Source: Frankiales bacterium
Lineage (GTDB): Bacteria > Actinomycetota > Actinomycetes > Mycobacteriales > SCTD01
Assembly (NCBI GenBank): GCA_025464915.1
Contig: JAODNF010000384.1
Location: 1 to 12,179, forward strand
Length of the DNA stretch: 12,179 nucleotides
Direction: 5' to 3'
A program made the translations under genes and the position numbers. Below the pieces are notes generated by a model that ran no database searches, was not told where the DNA came from, and was given only the letters and a program-made list of their open reading frames with translations. Positions 11,430-12,179 of this stretch are shown in pieces. Numbering within the stretch: the stretch's first letter is position 1; each line of letters opens with the position of its first letter.

Positions 11430-12179
11430 TCAGGCGTGCGGGTCGCGCGAGTCGTAGGCCAGGAACCGCGGGACCATCAGGGCTACCAGGAGCGTCAGGG
11501 CGATGACGAGGACGCCTCCGATCACGACCGCCTCCTGCAGCCCGAACCAGTCGGCGAAGGCACCGGCGCGGCCGTCGCCCAGTCGTGGACCACCCGCGAC
11601 CACGACGATGAACACCCCTCCGAGGCGACCGCGCATGTCGTCGGGAGCGGCCGCCTGCAGGATCGAGGTGCGGAAGACGGCACTGATCATGTCGGCGAGG
11701 CCAGCCCCGGCCAGCAGCACGAGGGCGAGCCACAGGTGCGAGGTGAGCCCGAAGCCGATGACGCAGCCGCCCCACCCGACGATGGCCAGCACGACGGCGA
11801 CGCCCTGCTTGTGGACGTGCCCGAGCCAGCCACCGAACAGCGCCCCGAGCAGCGCCCCCGCTGGGATGGCGGCGTAGAGGGCGCCGGCCGCCGCCTCACC
11901 GCCGCCGAAGACGTGGTCGGAAAGCGGCGCGAACAGCGTGCGCGGCATGCCGAAGACCATCGCGATGACGTCGACGACGAAGGTCAGCAGCAGCACGCGC
12001 CGCGTCCGCAGGAAGGTGAGGCCCTCGATGACCGAGGCCAGCCCCGCCTTGCGCCCACCGCCGACGGGCGCCATCGAGGGCAGTGAGGCGACCGCCCAGA
12101 GCGACGCGGTGAAGGACACGGCATCGAGGCCGTAGGCGGCGCCGAAGCCGAAGGCCGCGACGATCACACCGGCGAGCAG
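11430..12179 (-). CDS. Major facilitator superfamily transporter (EntS-like exporter group), 5' end outside window
   Basis: The frame is open to the right edge, so the N-terminal part is missing; 249 residues are visible. Hydrophobic segments alternate with short charged loops. They include VDVIAMVFGMPRTLFAPL, a Gly/Ala-rich pair around AAIPAGALLGALFGGWLGHV, VVLAIVGWGGCVIGFGL, LWLALVLLAGAGLADMISAVF, and a final helix before PRFLAYDSRDPHA. The loop APDDMRGRLGGVF between late helices is typical of MFS drug and siderophore exporters of the EntS-like group. About seven to eight membrane helices are visible, matching the C-terminal two-thirds of a 12-helix transporter. The substrate cannot be predicted. 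The gene ends 7 nt before a 12-bp inverted repeat. Confidence 0.85.
   Translation of the reverse strand: MLAGVIVAAFGFGAAYGLDAVSFTASLWAVASLPSMAPVGGGRKAGLASVIEGLTFLRTRRVLLLTFVVDVIAMVFGMPRTLFAPLSDHVFGGGEAAAGALYAAIPAGALLGALFGGWLGHVHKQGVAVVLAIVGWGGCVIGFGLTSHLWLALVLLAGAGLADMISAVFRTSILQAAAPDDMRGRLGGVFIVVVAGGPRLGDGRAGAFADWFGLQEAVVIGGVLVIALTLLVALMVPRFLAYDSRDPHA

Noticed and set aside
1..12179. Mobile element, prophage, CRISPR or tRNA content
   Set aside because: I found no transposase, integrase, terminal repeats with target duplications, regularly spaced repeats or tRNA-like cloverleaf. Composition is even throughout.

Overview
The window is very GC-rich, with many GTG starts, tightly packed genes and frequent GTGA/ATGA stop-start overlaps. 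This points to a high-GC actinobacterium. Gene content and protein style suggest the Nocardioides/Propionibacteriales neighbourhood, but that placement is inference. I see no rRNA, tRNA, CRISPR array, transposase or phage gene. The features are chromosomal housekeeping and stress-response genes.

Layout: (a) 2-490 (+) is the 3' part of a CysQ-like bisphosphate nucleotidase. It is followed by a long, almost perfect hairpin at 491-555 and a convergent VOC-fold gene at 563-1015 (-). (b) 1041-8856 (+) is an apparent eight-gene operon: class I DNA photolyase, alpha/beta hydrolase, COG2907-type FAD oxidoreductase, DUF1365 protein, two different cyclopropane-synthase-family methyltransferases, a PlsC-type acyltransferase and a BCP/PrxQ peroxiredoxin. 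Gaps are 34, 14 and 2 nt where there is no overlap. (c) 8857-9082 is intergenic with two inverted repeats. (d) 9083-9442 (-) is a small membrane protein, divergent from a UdgX-type uracil-DNA glycosylase at 9477-10088 (+) that overlaps a hotdog-fold protein at 10085-10726 (+). (e) 10757-11368 (-) is a PPOX-fold flavoprotein and 11430-12179 (-) is the C-terminal part of an MFS exporter, with an inverted repeat between them.

The most interesting part is the operon in (b). The flavoprotein-DUF1365-methyltransferase core resembles the mycobacterial Rv0449c-Rv0448c-Rv0447c (ufaA1) block and the singlet-oxygen-responsive lipid gene groups of photosynthetic alphaproteobacteria. Here it is joined to a photolyase, a second methyltransferase of another subtype, an acyltransferase and a thiol peroxidase. 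A coherent reading is a light or photo-oxidative stress unit that repairs UV-damaged DNA, modifies unsaturated acyl chains in membrane lipids, re-esterifies them and removes lipid hydroperoxides. Individual families are well supported. The pathway and its product are inference.

Three genes (photolyase, UdgX, PPOX) have a TANNNT -10 element 6-7 nt before the start codon and no Shine-Dalgarno, which suggests leaderless transcripts. Genes inside the operon mostly have clear Shine-Dalgarno sites or translational coupling.
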